From SURF-55 sp040755195 (lineage in GTDB: Bacteria; Bacillota; Desulfotomaculia; Desulfotomaculales; Ammonificaceae): DNA of 64,000 nucleotides. The position numbers and the translations under genes were made by a program. The notes beneath the pieces were generated by a model. The model was not told the DNA's origin. It made no database searches and was given only the letters and a program-made list of their open reading frames with translations. Where the stretch lies: assembly GCA_040755195.1 (NCBI GenBank), contig JBFMBL010000001.1, forward strand, positions 1 to 64,000, in the 5' to 3' direction. Below, in pieces: positions 50,448 through 58,461 of the stretch. Position 1 is the first letter of the stretch, and each line of letters begins with the position of its first letter.

Positions 50448-51383
50448 TTGGCAAAAATCGCCGTAATCGGAACCGGTCTGGTCGGCGCCACCGCCGCATT
50501 CGCTTTAATAGAAGGAGATCTGGTTCACGAGATCGTGCTCCTCGATATCAACCGTTCCAGGGTGGAAGGAGAGGCGCTGGACCTGGGGGACAGCACGGCC
50601 TTCACCGGCCCCTCCCGCGTGTTTGTAGGCGACTACCAGGATTGCCACGATGCGGACATAATAGTTTTTACCGCCGGGGCGAACCAGCGTCCGGGTGAAA
50701 GCCGCCTGGTGCTGGCTGAAAAGAACTTCGAGGTTTTGCGTGACGTTCTGCAAAAACTAATGCCCTGCTGGCGCGGCGGTATACTCTTTATCGTATCGAA
50801 TCCGGTGGACATCCTGACTTACGCCGCGTGCAGATTATCCGGAATGGACAGGTCGAAGGTGTTCGGAAGCGGCACAATTCTTGACAGCGCCCGGTTCCGC
50901 CACGCCTTGAGCACCCATGCCCGTGTTGACGCCCGAAATATTCACGCTTACGTCATAGGCGAACATGGCGATTCCGCCGTTCCCCTTTGGGGACGCGCCA
51001 CCGTTGCGGGCATTCATTTCGACGAACTCTGCCGTCAGGTCAACGCGCCTTATCCCGACCGGGAAGCCGTTAACACTTACATCCGTCAGGCCGCCTACCG
51101 CATCATCGAGCGCAAAGGAGCGACCTACTACGCGGTGGGCCTGGCTATCCGCAAGGTTTGTGAGGCCATCTTGAAAGACCAGCACCGGGTGCTTACCGTT
51201 TCCGGGTGGCTCAGCGGTCATTATGGGTACCATAACACGGCTTTCAGCCTGCCGACGGTGGTAGGAAGAAGCGGCAGGTTGGCGGAGCTGGAACTTCCCC
51301 TCGACCGTACGGAAGAATCAGCCCTTAAGTATTCCGCGGCGATTATCAAGGCTGCGCAGGAACGTCTGAGGGAACTTCAGTGA
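50448..51383 (+). CDS. ldh: L-lactate dehydrogenase
   Basis: A 311-residue NAD-dependent enzyme that interconverts pyruvate and L-lactate. Rossmann start KIAVIGTGLVGATAAFALIE, GANQRPGESR (Gln at 80 marks LDH rather than malate dehydrogenase; the next Arg closes over the substrate), ILDSARFR and the catalytic His in VIGEHGDSAVPLW. The TTG start has GGGAAGG upstream. Confidence 0.94.
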   Translation: MAKIAVIGTGLVGATAAFALIEGDLVHEIVLLDINRSRVEGEALDLGDSTAFTGPSRVFVGDYQDCHDADIIVFTAGANQRPGESRLVLAEKNFEVLRDVLQKLMPCWRGGILFIVSNPVDILTYAACRLSGMDRSKVFGSGTILDSARFRHALSTHARVDARNIHAYVIGEHGDSAVPLWGRATVAGIHFDELCRQVNAPYPDREAVNTYIRQAAYRIIERKGATYYAVGLAIRKVCEAILKDQHRVLTVSGWLSGHYGYHNTAFSLPTVVGRSGRLAELELPLDRTEESALKYSAAIIKAAQERLRELQ

Positions 51384-51423
51384 TGCTAACAATCCGAGAG
51401 GTATGAGAACCGGTTGCGGCCGT

Positions 51424-51813
51424 TCACGATTCGGCATCAACCTCGGCAACGTAGTGCTCTAAAAACGTCAGGAGTTCTTCGCTGATCTTGCTCTGGTTGT
51501 AAGCGCCGATACCGGCCGTAATAGCCAGGGGGAAAAACGCCAGCCAGCCGACGGCGCCTACGGCTGCCTTGTCCAACCATCTTCCGGATCCTGTCTCCAC
51601 CTCGATCCCGTCCTCACGCTGCCTTAGCCATACCGTAAGGGCGTATGCCATCCCGGCCACACTGGCTAAGGTCCCGCCTTTTTTTGCCTGCATCACGACA
51701 GAACGTCCGTCTTCAAGCAATTGAGTCTCGTATTCCCGCCGGTGGAACCAGGCTTCTACAGCCCGACCGAGGTGGCCGATCTCGATTTTGGTACGGTAAA
51801 TCCGGAAAGCCAA
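51424..51813 (-). CDS. Hypothetical protein, 129 residues
   Basis: No recognised family. It has an N-terminal soluble part (FRIYRTKIEIGHLGRAVEAW, then FHRREYETQLLEDG) and one or two hydrophobic segments (about 48-62 and 85-107, AAVGAVGWLAFFPLAITAGI), then an acidic C terminus. It looks like a small membrane-associated protein. The TTG start follows GAGAGGTGAAGG. It lies 13 bp downstream of queA and is probably co-transcribed. Confidence 0.6.
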   Translation of the reverse strand: MAFRIYRTKIEIGHLGRAVEAWFHRREYETQLLEDGRSVVMQAKKGGTLASVAGMAYALTVWLRQREDGIEVETGSGRWLDKAAVGAVGWLAFFPLAITAGIGAYNQSKISEELLTFLEHYVAEVDAES

Positions 51814-51826
51814 ATGCCTTCACCTC

Positions 51827-52855
51827 TCAAATTATTACCATCGCGTCTCCGAAGCTGAAAAAGCGATACTTGAGTCTGACCGCCTCGCGGTACGCCCGCA
51901 ATATCTTTTCTCTCCCCGCGAAAGCCGCGATCATGATTAACAGGCTTGAGCAGGGCAGGTGAAAGTTGGTGATTATCACATCTACCACCCTGAAACGGTA
52001 ACCGGGATAAATAAAAAGATCGGTAGTCCCGGCGCCGGCCCGGACCTCGCCGGTGGCGCCGGACGCCGCCTCCAGGCATCGCACGGTGGTGGTGCCGACC
52101 GCGATCACCCGCCGTTTCTCACTTTTCGCCCGGTTCACGGCCGCCGCCGTGTCTCCGGGAATGTCATACTCCTCCCTGTGCATCCGGTGTTCGGTTATGT
52201 CTTCAACCCGCACCGGTCGAAAGGTATCGAGTCCGATGTGCAGCACCAGCGAGGCCGTTTCCACGCCTCCGTCCCTTACCCGCGCCAGCAGTTCCGGGGT
52301 AAAATGAAGCCCCGCCGTCGGCGCCGCCGCCGAACCCGGTTGTCTTGCATATACCGTCTGGTACCTTCCGGGCTCTGACAGCTCTTTTTTTATATAAGGA
52401 GGCAGCGGCACGTGTCCCACGTGACGTAAAACCTCTTCAAACAGTCCCCGGTAGGAAAACCGGACAACCCTTCCGCCGCTTTCCGTCCGTTCCAGGATCT
52501 CGCCCTTGAGCAAGCCCGCCCCGAACCAAAGCCGGGTTCCCGGCGGCGTCCGCCGCCCCGGCCGTATCAGAACCTCCCATGTGTCCCCGCCGAGCGCCCG
52601 GAGCAGGAGCAATTCCACCCGGCCGCCTGTGCCTTCCTTTATCCCGTAAAGCCTGACGGGGAGGACTTTGGTCTCGTTCAACACCAGAATGTCACCCGGA
52701 ACCAGGTACTCCTGGATGTCCCTGAAAACGCGGTGTTCAAACCCTTCCCGGTCGCGTTGAACCACCAGCAAGCGGGATGTATCTCTTGTTGGTGACGGCT
52801 CCTGGGCGATCAGTTCCGCCGGCAGTTCGTAATCAAAGTCGCTGCGTCTCAGCAA
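51827..52855 (-). CDS. queA: S-adenosylmethionine:tRNA ribosyltransferase-isomerase
   Basis: A 342-residue enzyme that transfers and isomerises the ribose of SAM to make epoxyqueuosine in tRNA. The start SDFDYELPAELIAQEP, then RDTSRLLV, GDILVLNETKVLPVRL, APTAGLHFT and the C-terminal FHLPCSSLLIMIAAFAG are all family landmarks. Its usual neighbours tgt and ruvB are not here. The start is TTG. Confidence 0.96.
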   Translation of the reverse strand: MLRRSDFDYELPAELIAQEPSPTRDTSRLLVVQRDREGFEHRVFRDIQEYLVPGDILVLNETKVLPVRLYGIKEGTGGRVELLLLRALGGDTWEVLIRPGRRTPPGTRLWFGAGLLKGEILERTESGGRVVRFSYRGLFEEVLRHVGHVPLPPYIKKELSEPGRYQTVYARQPGSAAAPTAGLHFTPELLARVRDGGVETASLVLHIGLDTFRPVRVEDITEHRMHREEYDIPGDTAAAVNRAKSEKRRVIAVGTTTVRCLEAASGATGEVRAGAGTTDLFIYPGYRFRVVDVIITNFHLPCSSLLIMIAAFAGREKILRAYREAVRLKYRFFSFGDAMVII

Positions 52856-53342
52856 GTTCTCTTTCCCAGACCCCTTTCGACTCCCCCGATCGTTTCTATT
52901 TTATAATAAACAGCAAACCAGAGAAAGCTTTCCCTACACCCGGACCGTGTCAAGCTATTGTAGGGCCTTTGACGCCAGGATCTACGCAAAATGGCAAGCC
53001 CAGCACTCAACGATACGTCAAAACTGCTTTGCGACGTTGTACGCAATGTGCACTCAGAACGCCACGCTTAGGATTGGCAGGTTGAGTGCTGGGTAACCAC
53101 AGAGACACAGAGCACACGGAGGGAAAAAGACGGGAATATGGGTATTCATTTTTGTTACAGCATGTTTGGCAGTGAGCGGCGGAAGATCAAAAGCGCTACG
53201 GGGAAAGTATTGCATCCTGTTAATCAAGCATATTGATCGATTAAGCAACTGGTAGCCGAAACTTAACTGTGACAATTTTTCATAACTGTTATGACAGGAA
53301 TTTATTATTAAGGATTCGAACTATAAATTAAAACACATATCA
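52856..53342. other. Repeat-bearing intergenic region before tRNA-Cys
   Basis: No gene. It contains the inverted-repeat element at 52999-53093, a CCACAGAGACACAGAGCACA-type dispersed repeat starting at 53096 (the reverse complement of a similar sequence near 39310-39342), and AT-rich DNA with TATAAA at 53322 that could be the tRNA promoter. Confidence 0.55.
52999..53093. mobile_element. Small terminal-inverted-repeat element, third copy
   Basis: CCCAGCACTCAAC (52999-53011) and GTTGAGTGCTGGG (53081-53093) are perfect 13-bp inverted repeats around 69 bp of unique sequence. The ends are shared with elements at 27336-27416 and 37695-37755, the interiors are not. No flanking duplication of three or more bases is clear here. 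Confidence 0.6.
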
Positions 53343-53436
53343 GGAGGGAACGGAGCCGGTGCTCCCCGCGGGCTGCAAACCCGTTGGCCGGTTTGTAAAA
53401 ACCGGGGTCGGGTTCGACTCCCACTTCCCTCCTCCA
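53343..53436 (+). tRNA. tRNA-Cys (anticodon GCA) with tRNA-Sec-like architecture
   Basis: A 94-nt cloverleaf with encoded CCA (53434-53436) and discriminator U73 (53433), the main CysRS identity base. The acceptor stem has 8 bp, GGAGGGAA/TTCCCTCC. The D arm is GGAGC-CGGT-GCTCC with a 4-nt loop. The anticodon arm GCGGG-CTGCAAA-CCCGT reads GCA. The long variable arm is CCGGTTT-GTAA-AAACCGG (7 bp). The T arm has loop TTCGACT and a stem GT(C)GGG/CCCAC with one bulged C (53409). Ordinary tRNA-Cys has a 7-bp acceptor and a short variable loop. Unusual Cys tRNAs built like tRNA-Sec have been reported in bacteria (recalled). Confidence 0.88.
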
Positions 53437-53474
53437 AAATACCCGGGCGCCTGGGCCGACCGGTACGCCGCCCC

Positions 53475-54209
53475 TCAGCGCACCCGGCGCACCGTCCAAA
53501 CAGCGGCGGCGAGACAGGCCGCAGCGTAGCCGGTGAGAACGATGAAGGAGACCGGCGGCAGCCCTTTGCCCGCCGCTAATGCGCGCAGGGCGTAGCTGGT
53601 GTGGGTCAGGGGCAGGCAGTAGATGAGATCCGCCACCGCCCGGGGCAGGTTTTCCGCCCGGAAAAAGGTGCCGCAGAGGAAGGCCATCGGCAGGATGATA
53701 AAGGTGCTGAAGTTGGCCATATCCTCGTGGGAGGGGACCGTCATCGCCGCTACTACGCCGAGGGCGGCGAAGAGCAAACAGGTGAGGAGGATAACGGCAA
53801 AAAAGCCAGACCCCGCCGCCGGCCGGGCGCCGAAAAGGAAGCCGAGGACCAGGATGATCAGCGCCGCCGCCAGCCCCCGGACCGTCCCCGCCAGCACCTT
53901 GCCCAAGACGAAGGAGAGACTGCTGACCGGGGCGAGGAGGTATTCTTCGAGGGTTTTATGGTAGAGGCGGCTCATATTGAGCGAGACCCCGACGGCGTTG
54001 AAGCTCACCGTCATCGCGCTGAGCGCAATGATGCCGGGGACGACGAAATCCAGGTAGGAGCCGCCGTTTACCGTGATGTTCCGCCCGAGCCCCCAGCCGA
54101 AGGCGACGAGGTAAAGAAAGGGGCTTATCAGCCGCGTGGCGGTAAACTTCCAGAAAGTCCGCCGGAAAGAGAGCATCTCCCGCCAGAAAACCGTGTAAAA
54201 ATCTAACAT
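53475..54209 (-). CDS. ABC-2 type transporter permease
   Basis: A 244-residue membrane protein with six hydrophobic segments (for example FVVPGIIALSAMTVSFNAVG, LAAALIILVLGFLFG, AVILLTCLLFAALGVVAAMT). It contains FNAVGVSLNMSRLYHKTLEE and YLLAPVSS, typical of drug/polysaccharide-type ABC-2 exporters. The ATG at 54209 is used: it overlaps the stop of the ATPase gene by one base (TGATG), and upstream reading in this frame is GC-rich nonsense. It probably exports a drug or lipid; substrate unknown. Confidence 0.88.
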   Translation of the reverse strand: MLDFYTVFWREMLSFRRTFWKFTATRLISPFLYLVAFGWGLGRNITVNGGSYLDFVVPGIIALSAMTVSFNAVGVSLNMSRLYHKTLEEYLLAPVSSLSFVLGKVLAGTVRGLAAALIILVLGFLFGARPAAGSGFFAVILLTCLLFAALGVVAAMTVPSHEDMANFSTFIILPMAFLCGTFFRAENLPRAVADLIYCLPLTHTSYALRALAAGKGLPPVSFIVLTGYAAACLAAAVWTVRRVR

Positions 54210-55048
54210 CAGTCCCGCACCTTCCTTCCGGTCAACTTTACAAAAACATCCTCTAAGGTCGCCTCCCGGATCGTCACCGATTCCCTCAGGGTTCCAGCGT
54301 ACCCGACCGCCTCCTCCCGGGTGCCGAAAAAGGCGTAAGTGGCGCCCGCACCGTCGAAACCCTCGACCACGAAGCGGCCCACCTGCTCTTTCAGCATTGC
54401 CGGCGTGTCCAGCGCAATCAGCCGCCCCCGGTCCATGATCCCGACCCGGTGGCAGAGCGCCTCCGCCTCCTCGATGTAGTGGGTGGTGAGGAGCACCGTG
54501 ACGCGCTCCCGGTTCATCCGCCGCACCAGGTCCCACATCCGCCGCCGCGTCTGCGGGTCAAGGCCCACGGTCGGCTCATCAAGAAAAAGCACCTGCGGCA
54601 TATGCATCAGCGCCCGCGCGATCATCAGCCGCCTTTTCATCCCGCCGGAGAACCGGCTCACCAGTTCGCCGGCACGGTCGGCAAGCTCCGCGAAGGCCAA
54701 AAGCTCCTCGATCCGGCGGCGCCGCTCGGCCGCCGGCATTTTATAGAGGCGCCCGTGCAGTTCTAAGTTCTCCCGGGCAGTGAGCTCCTGGTCCAAGTTC
54801 ATGTGCTGCGGCACCACCCCGATCGCATGGCGCACCCGCGCCAGGTCCCGCCGCACCTCGTACCCGGCGATATAAGCCTCACCGGCGGTGGGCCGGGTCA
54901 GCATCGTCAGCATCCGCACGGTGGTCGTCTTCCCTGCCCCGTTGGGGCCGAGGAGACCGAAGATCTCACCATCTCCAATCTTAAGGTTGAGGTTGTCCAC
55001 CGCGCGGAGGGTGCCGTAGTCCTTGGTTAACCCGTTGATTTCAATCAA
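54209..55048 (-). CDS. ABC transporter ATP-binding protein
   Basis: About 279 residues, partner of the adjacent permease. Walker A GPNGAGKTTTVRML, Q-loop VVPQHMNLD, signature SRFSGGMKRRLMIARAL, Walker B VLFLDEPTVGLDP and switch LLTTHYIEEAEAL. The C-terminal extension (ATLEDVFVKLTGRKVRD) is as in DrrA/NatA-type exporters. The TTG at 55048 is chosen because GGGAGGTCA is 5-7 bases upstream. Confidence 0.92.
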   Translation of the reverse strand: MIEINGLTKDYGTLRAVDNLNLKIGDGEIFGLLGPNGAGKTTTVRMLTMLTRPTAGEAYIAGYEVRRDLARVRHAIGVVPQHMNLDQELTARENLELHGRLYKMPAAERRRRIEELLAFAELADRAGELVSRFSGGMKRRLMIARALMHMPQVLFLDEPTVGLDPQTRRRMWDLVRRMNRERVTVLLTTHYIEEAEALCHRVGIMDRGRLIALDTPAMLKEQVGRFVVEGFDGAGATYAFFGTREEAVGYAGTLRESVTIREATLEDVFVKLTGRKVRD

Positions 55049-55595
55049 ATTGTGACCTCCCTGTAATTCTGTCAAGCAGCACTGGACCGGGTCCGCCGCA
55101 TTCGGACAACCTCCTGGCGGCCATGAAAACAGCCGAAGTCCGGCCCAAACTATTTAAACCGAATTCCTGCCGCCTTAAGGAATTAAGAAACGCCTGGGGA
55201 AGTCTCGCCCGGGCTTTCTTACTCTTTCTGCAACCGGGTGATCTCTTCTTGCCGGCCGGCTACCCCCAAAGCTAAATAATAAAAGGACCACCAGAGACAA
55301 CCTTCCGGCAACCTCCATGGTCCCCTTTAACTCTTCCGCATCCAGGAAAAAGAAACGCTTTGCGGCGCAGCCTCAGGAAAGCTTAAGCTCTTCGGTGCCG
55401 CAGACGGGCTTCGGCCCGCCTTTTTAAGGAGTATAAGCAAAGAATCGGTACCTGTCAATACCGGCGAGCCTGAGTGGCAGATTTTTAGCCGCGGCAGGTT
55501 AGTTTCCACCACTAACAGCAATTAGTCGTAGAATCTAATATCTTTCATCGACCGGGATCGTAAAAACACCGTTTGCCGCCCGCAAAGATATCAAC
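55049..55595. other. Intergenic region with an orphan terminator
   Basis: No gene in 547 bp. CGGGC-TTCG-GCCCG followed by CCTTTTT (55405-55425) is a good plus-strand intrinsic terminator, but no plus-strand gene lies before it. Either an unrecognised small RNA or a deleted gene ended here. Confidence 0.55.
55405..55425 (+). terminator. Orphan intrinsic terminator
   Basis: CGGGC (55405-55409), TTCG loop, GCCCG (55414-55418), then CCTTTTT. The UUCG tetraloop makes the hairpin very stable. Confidence 0.65.
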
Positions 55596-55823
55596 TTACA
55601 ATCCCCGCCGGTGAATGATGTAAACCCGGGAGACGTACCACGCCAAATAAAGCGCCTCCTTCACCGCCGCATCGCCGCCGCCGACCACCGCTACTACCCG
55701 CCCTTCGAAGCCGGAGGTATCGGCCGCGCAGTAGGCCCCCCGGCCCCGCAGCCTTTCCTCCCCCGGGACACCAAGCGGCCGCGGGCCGGTGCCGGTGACG
55801 ATGATGACCGCCTTGGCCCGCAA
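55596..55823 (-). pseudogene. Thioredoxin reductase fragment
   Basis: The 75 codons read RAKAVIIVTGTGPRPLGVPG, EERLRGRGAYCAADTSGFEG, RVVAVVGGGDAAVKEALYLA, then VSRVYIIHRRGL and a stop. This is the middle of TrxB: the ATGT(G)xRP..VPGE segment, the redox-site region and the NADPH-binding GGGDAAVKEA. The redox site is damaged: the CxxC is YCAADTSGF here, with one Cys only. Both the FAD-binding N terminus and the C terminus are missing, so it is a dead remnant. Confidence 0.75.
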
Positions 55824-55995
55824 AACGTCACCCGCCTTGCTTTTATTTTATAATTAATAAACCGACCGGGTCTTCAACAAAGCAGCCCTCAGATGTTTGC
55901 TACACGCGTTCAAGCACCCGCCGAGTTGCCAGTTCGATTTCAAGATACTGTTTAACCAGCTTAAAATACCTTTGACGCCCAAACCGCCGGCTAAA

Positions 55996-56024
55996 ATTGA
56001 CCCCTTGAAGGCCTCGTGCTATAA
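55996..56024 (+). promoter_or_regulatory. metE promoter
   Basis: TTGACC (55996-56001) and a perfect TATAAT (56019-56024) with a 17-bp spacer, 106 bp before the metE ATG. The best sigma-A-like promoter in this part of the window. Confidence 0.8.
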
Positions 56025-56044
56025 TGTCCCGCATAGAAATAACC

Positions 56045-56083
56045 TTCCCTACGGCAGGGAAACCTTACCGCTGCGAACGGCGG
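56045..56083 (+). promoter_or_regulatory. Twin hairpins in the metE leader
   Basis: TTCCCT-ACGGC-AGGGAA (56045-56061) and CCGCTG-CGAA-CGGCGG (56068-56083) lie in the roughly 100-nt metE leader between promoter and start codon. They do not match a SAM, T-box or cobalamin riboswitch that I can recognise and have no T-tract. A regulatory role is possible but unproven. Confidence 0.4.
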
Positions 56084-56129
56084 AAACCCGTTATAAGTCT
56101 CAATTTCCTAAAAAGGGGGCGCGGTAAGG

Positions 56130-58418
56130 ATGCTGGTGACTAACCTCGGTTACCCCCGCATCGGGCGGCAACGGGAACTGAAGCGTCTGCTTGAATCCTA
56201 CTGGGAGGGGAAATGCAGCGCCGCAGAGCTGGCAGATGGCACCCAGGCGATAGAGGAAGCCAACTGGCGCCGGCAATTGGAGATCGGCGTTGAACTTTTG
56301 CCGGTAGGGGACTTTTCCCTCTACGACCACGTGCTCGATACGGCCCTGATGTTCGGCCTCATCCCGGCGCGCTTCAAGCCCCTATCGCAAAACGGCGGCC
56401 TCGATCTTTACTTCGCGCTGGCCCGCGGCACGGAAGATGCGCCGGCGCTGGCGATGCGGAAGTGGTTCGACACCAACTACCACTACTTGGTACCGGAGTG
56501 GGACCAGGAAACGCAGCCGGTGCTCTCCCGCAACCTGCCGTTAGACGCCTTCCGCCGGGCGCAGCGGCGGCTCGGCACCGCCGGCAAACCGGTCGTCTTA
56601 GGACCCTTCACCTTCGTTAAGCTTTCCCGCGTGACTAACTGGCAGCGGGCGCTTGAAGCGATCGTCCCGCCCTACGCCCAGATGCTGCAAGAAATGGAAG
56701 CGGCCGGGGTGGAGTGGGTTCAGGCAGACGAGCCGGCACTCGTCTGCGACGTAACCGCGGCCGAGTTAAAGGCGTTAACCGCGACTTATACGGAACTTGC
56801 CCGGTGCCTTAAGAACCTGAAGATCATGCTGCAAACCTACTTCGGAAGCGCCAACTGGTTCTCCCACTTGATCGCCCTGCCGGTAGCCGGTATCGGCCTC
56901 AATTTCGTCCGGGGCCGCCGGGGAAACCTGGCCAATCTTGAACATTACGGTTTTCCGCCCGATAAGGTGCTCAGCGCCGGGATCGTGGACGGGCGAAACG
57001 TCTGGCGGACGAACATAGAAGAGGGGTTACGCCTCCTCGAAAGGCTGCAATCCTTTGTTCCGCTCGAAAGGCTCTGGCTGCAGCCCTCCTGCAGCCTCCT
57101 TCACCTGCCGGTCCGCACCGCCGGGGAAAACTCCCTTCCCCCGGCCCTCCGGGAAGCGCTTGCCTTTGCCGATGAGCGGCTCGCTGAACTCGTCATTCTC
57201 AAACGCGCCCTGACCGAAGGGACCGGTGCCGTAGATAGAGAGATTAGCGCCGCTAACCGCGCCCTGCGTGCCCTGGAAATGATGGATCACCGTTGCATCC
57301 CGGCCGTCCGGGCGCGCGTGGCGGCGCTCAAAGAAGAGGATTTCTCGCGCCCCACCCCGTTTGCCGAGCGCAAGGAGTTACAAAAGCGCCGCCTCGGCCT
57401 TCCGCCGCTGCCCACCACCACCATCGGCAGTTTTCCCCAGACTCCCGACCTGCGCGCGGCGCGGGCGCGTTTCCGGCACGGTGAACTGGGCCGTCAGGAA
57501 TACCAAGCCCTTATCCGGGAGAAAATCGCGGCCTGGATCCGCCTTCAGGAGCGTCTGGGGATAGATCTTCTCGTCCACGGAGAATTCGAGCGAAGCGATA
57601 TGGTGGAATACTTCGCCGCCCGGCTCCCCGGCTTCGCCCTCACCACTAACGGCTGGGTGCAATCCTACGGCTCCCGCTGCGTCAAACCGCCCATTCTTTA
57701 CGGCGACGTCTGGCGGAGCCAGCCGCTAACGGTCGCCGAAACGACCTACGCCCAATCCCTGACCAGTAAACCGGTCAAGGCGATCCTCACCGGACCCGTG
57801 ACTTTCCTTAAATGGTCCTTCGTGCGGGAGGATCTCAGCGAACAGGAGATCGCCTACCAGTTAGCGCTCGTTATCCGGGACGAGATCCGCGACCTCGAAA
57901 GGGAAGGGATCACCGCCATCCAGATCGACGAGCCCGCCTTCCGCGAGGGGCTGCCGCTGCGGGCCAGGGACCGTGAACGTTACCTATACTGGGCGGTAAC
58001 CGCTTTCCGGCTGGCCACCGCCGGTGCCGGCCCCGAAACGCAGATTCATACCCACATGTGCTATAGCGAGTTCGGCGATATAATCCACGCCATTGAAGGC
58101 CTCGACGCCGACGTTATCTCCCTCGAAGCCGCCCGCAGCGGCGCCGGCGTGCTTGCCGCCTTCCGTGAAGCGGGCTACCGGCGGGACATCGGCCTCGGCG
58201 TCTTCGATGTTCACAGCCCCCACCCCCCGGAAGAGGAAGCGATGGCGCGCATTCTCCGGGAGGCGCTCCGGGTCTTTGCGGCCGAACAGCTCTGGGTCAA
58301 TCCCGACTGCGGCTTGAAAACGCGGCGGGAGGAGGAGGCGGTAGCGGCGCTGGAGCGGATGGTGGCCGTCGCCCGGCGGCTGCGCGCCGCGCTCGGCAAA
58401 GGGCGACCCGGGAAGTGA
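56130..58418 (+). CDS. metE: Cobalamin-independent methionine synthase
   Basis: A 762-residue enzyme that methylates homocysteine from methyltetrahydrofolate triglutamate. Two homologous barrels: N-terminal start NLGYPRIGRQRELKRLLESY, C-terminal catalytic half with TTTIGSFPQTPDLR, GEFERSDMVEYF and the zinc ligands in QIHTHMCYSEF (His, Cys), DADVISLEAARSG and NPDCGLKTR (Cys). Length is normal. GGGGGCGCGGTAAGG precedes the ATG. It is a single gene convergent with pgk. Confidence 0.97.
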   Translation: MLVTNLGYPRIGRQRELKRLLESYWEGKCSAAELADGTQAIEEANWRRQLEIGVELLPVGDFSLYDHVLDTALMFGLIPARFKPLSQNGGLDLYFALARGTEDAPALAMRKWFDTNYHYLVPEWDQETQPVLSRNLPLDAFRRAQRRLGTAGKPVVLGPFTFVKLSRVTNWQRALEAIVPPYAQMLQEMEAAGVEWVQADEPALVCDVTAAELKALTATYTELARCLKNLKIMLQTYFGSANWFSHLIALPVAGIGLNFVRGRRGNLANLEHYGFPPDKVLSAGIVDGRNVWRTNIEEGLRLLERLQSFVPLERLWLQPSCSLLHLPVRTAGENSLPPALREALAFADERLAELVILKRALTEGTGAVDREISAANRALRALEMMDHRCIPAVRARVAALKEEDFSRPTPFAERKELQKRRLGLPPLPTTTIGSFPQTPDLRAARARFRHGELGRQEYQALIREKIAAWIRLQERLGIDLLVHGEFERSDMVEYFAARLPGFALTTNGWVQSYGSRCVKPPILYGDVWRSQPLTVAETTYAQSLTSKPVKAILTGPVTFLKWSFVREDLSEQEIAYQLALVIRDEIRDLEREGITAIQIDEPAFREGLPLRARDRERYLYWAVTAFRLATAGAGPETQIHTHMCYSEFGDIIHAIEGLDADVISLEAARSGAGVLAAFREAGYRRDIGLGVFDVHSPHPPEEEAMARILREALRVFAAEQLWVNPDCGLKTRREEEAVAALERMVAVARRLRAALGKGRPGK

Positions 58419-58461
58419 GAAAGCGAGAGGACATCCCGTTCCTTTTATCATTTGCCTGCGG

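Noticed and set aside
53054..53275. A 73-codon minus-strand frame before the tRNA-Cys
   Set aside because: It overlaps the inverted-repeat element and the CACAGAG repeat and has no ribosome-binding site.
53343..53436. A second selenocysteine tRNA
   Set aside because: The shape fits, but the anticodon is GCA and the discriminator is U73, so cysteine identity is far more likely.
54210..54536. N-terminal extension of the ABC permease
   Set aside because: That frame is antiparallel-quality GC-rich sequence inside the ATPase gene; the ATG at 54209 overlapping the ATPase stop explains the permease.
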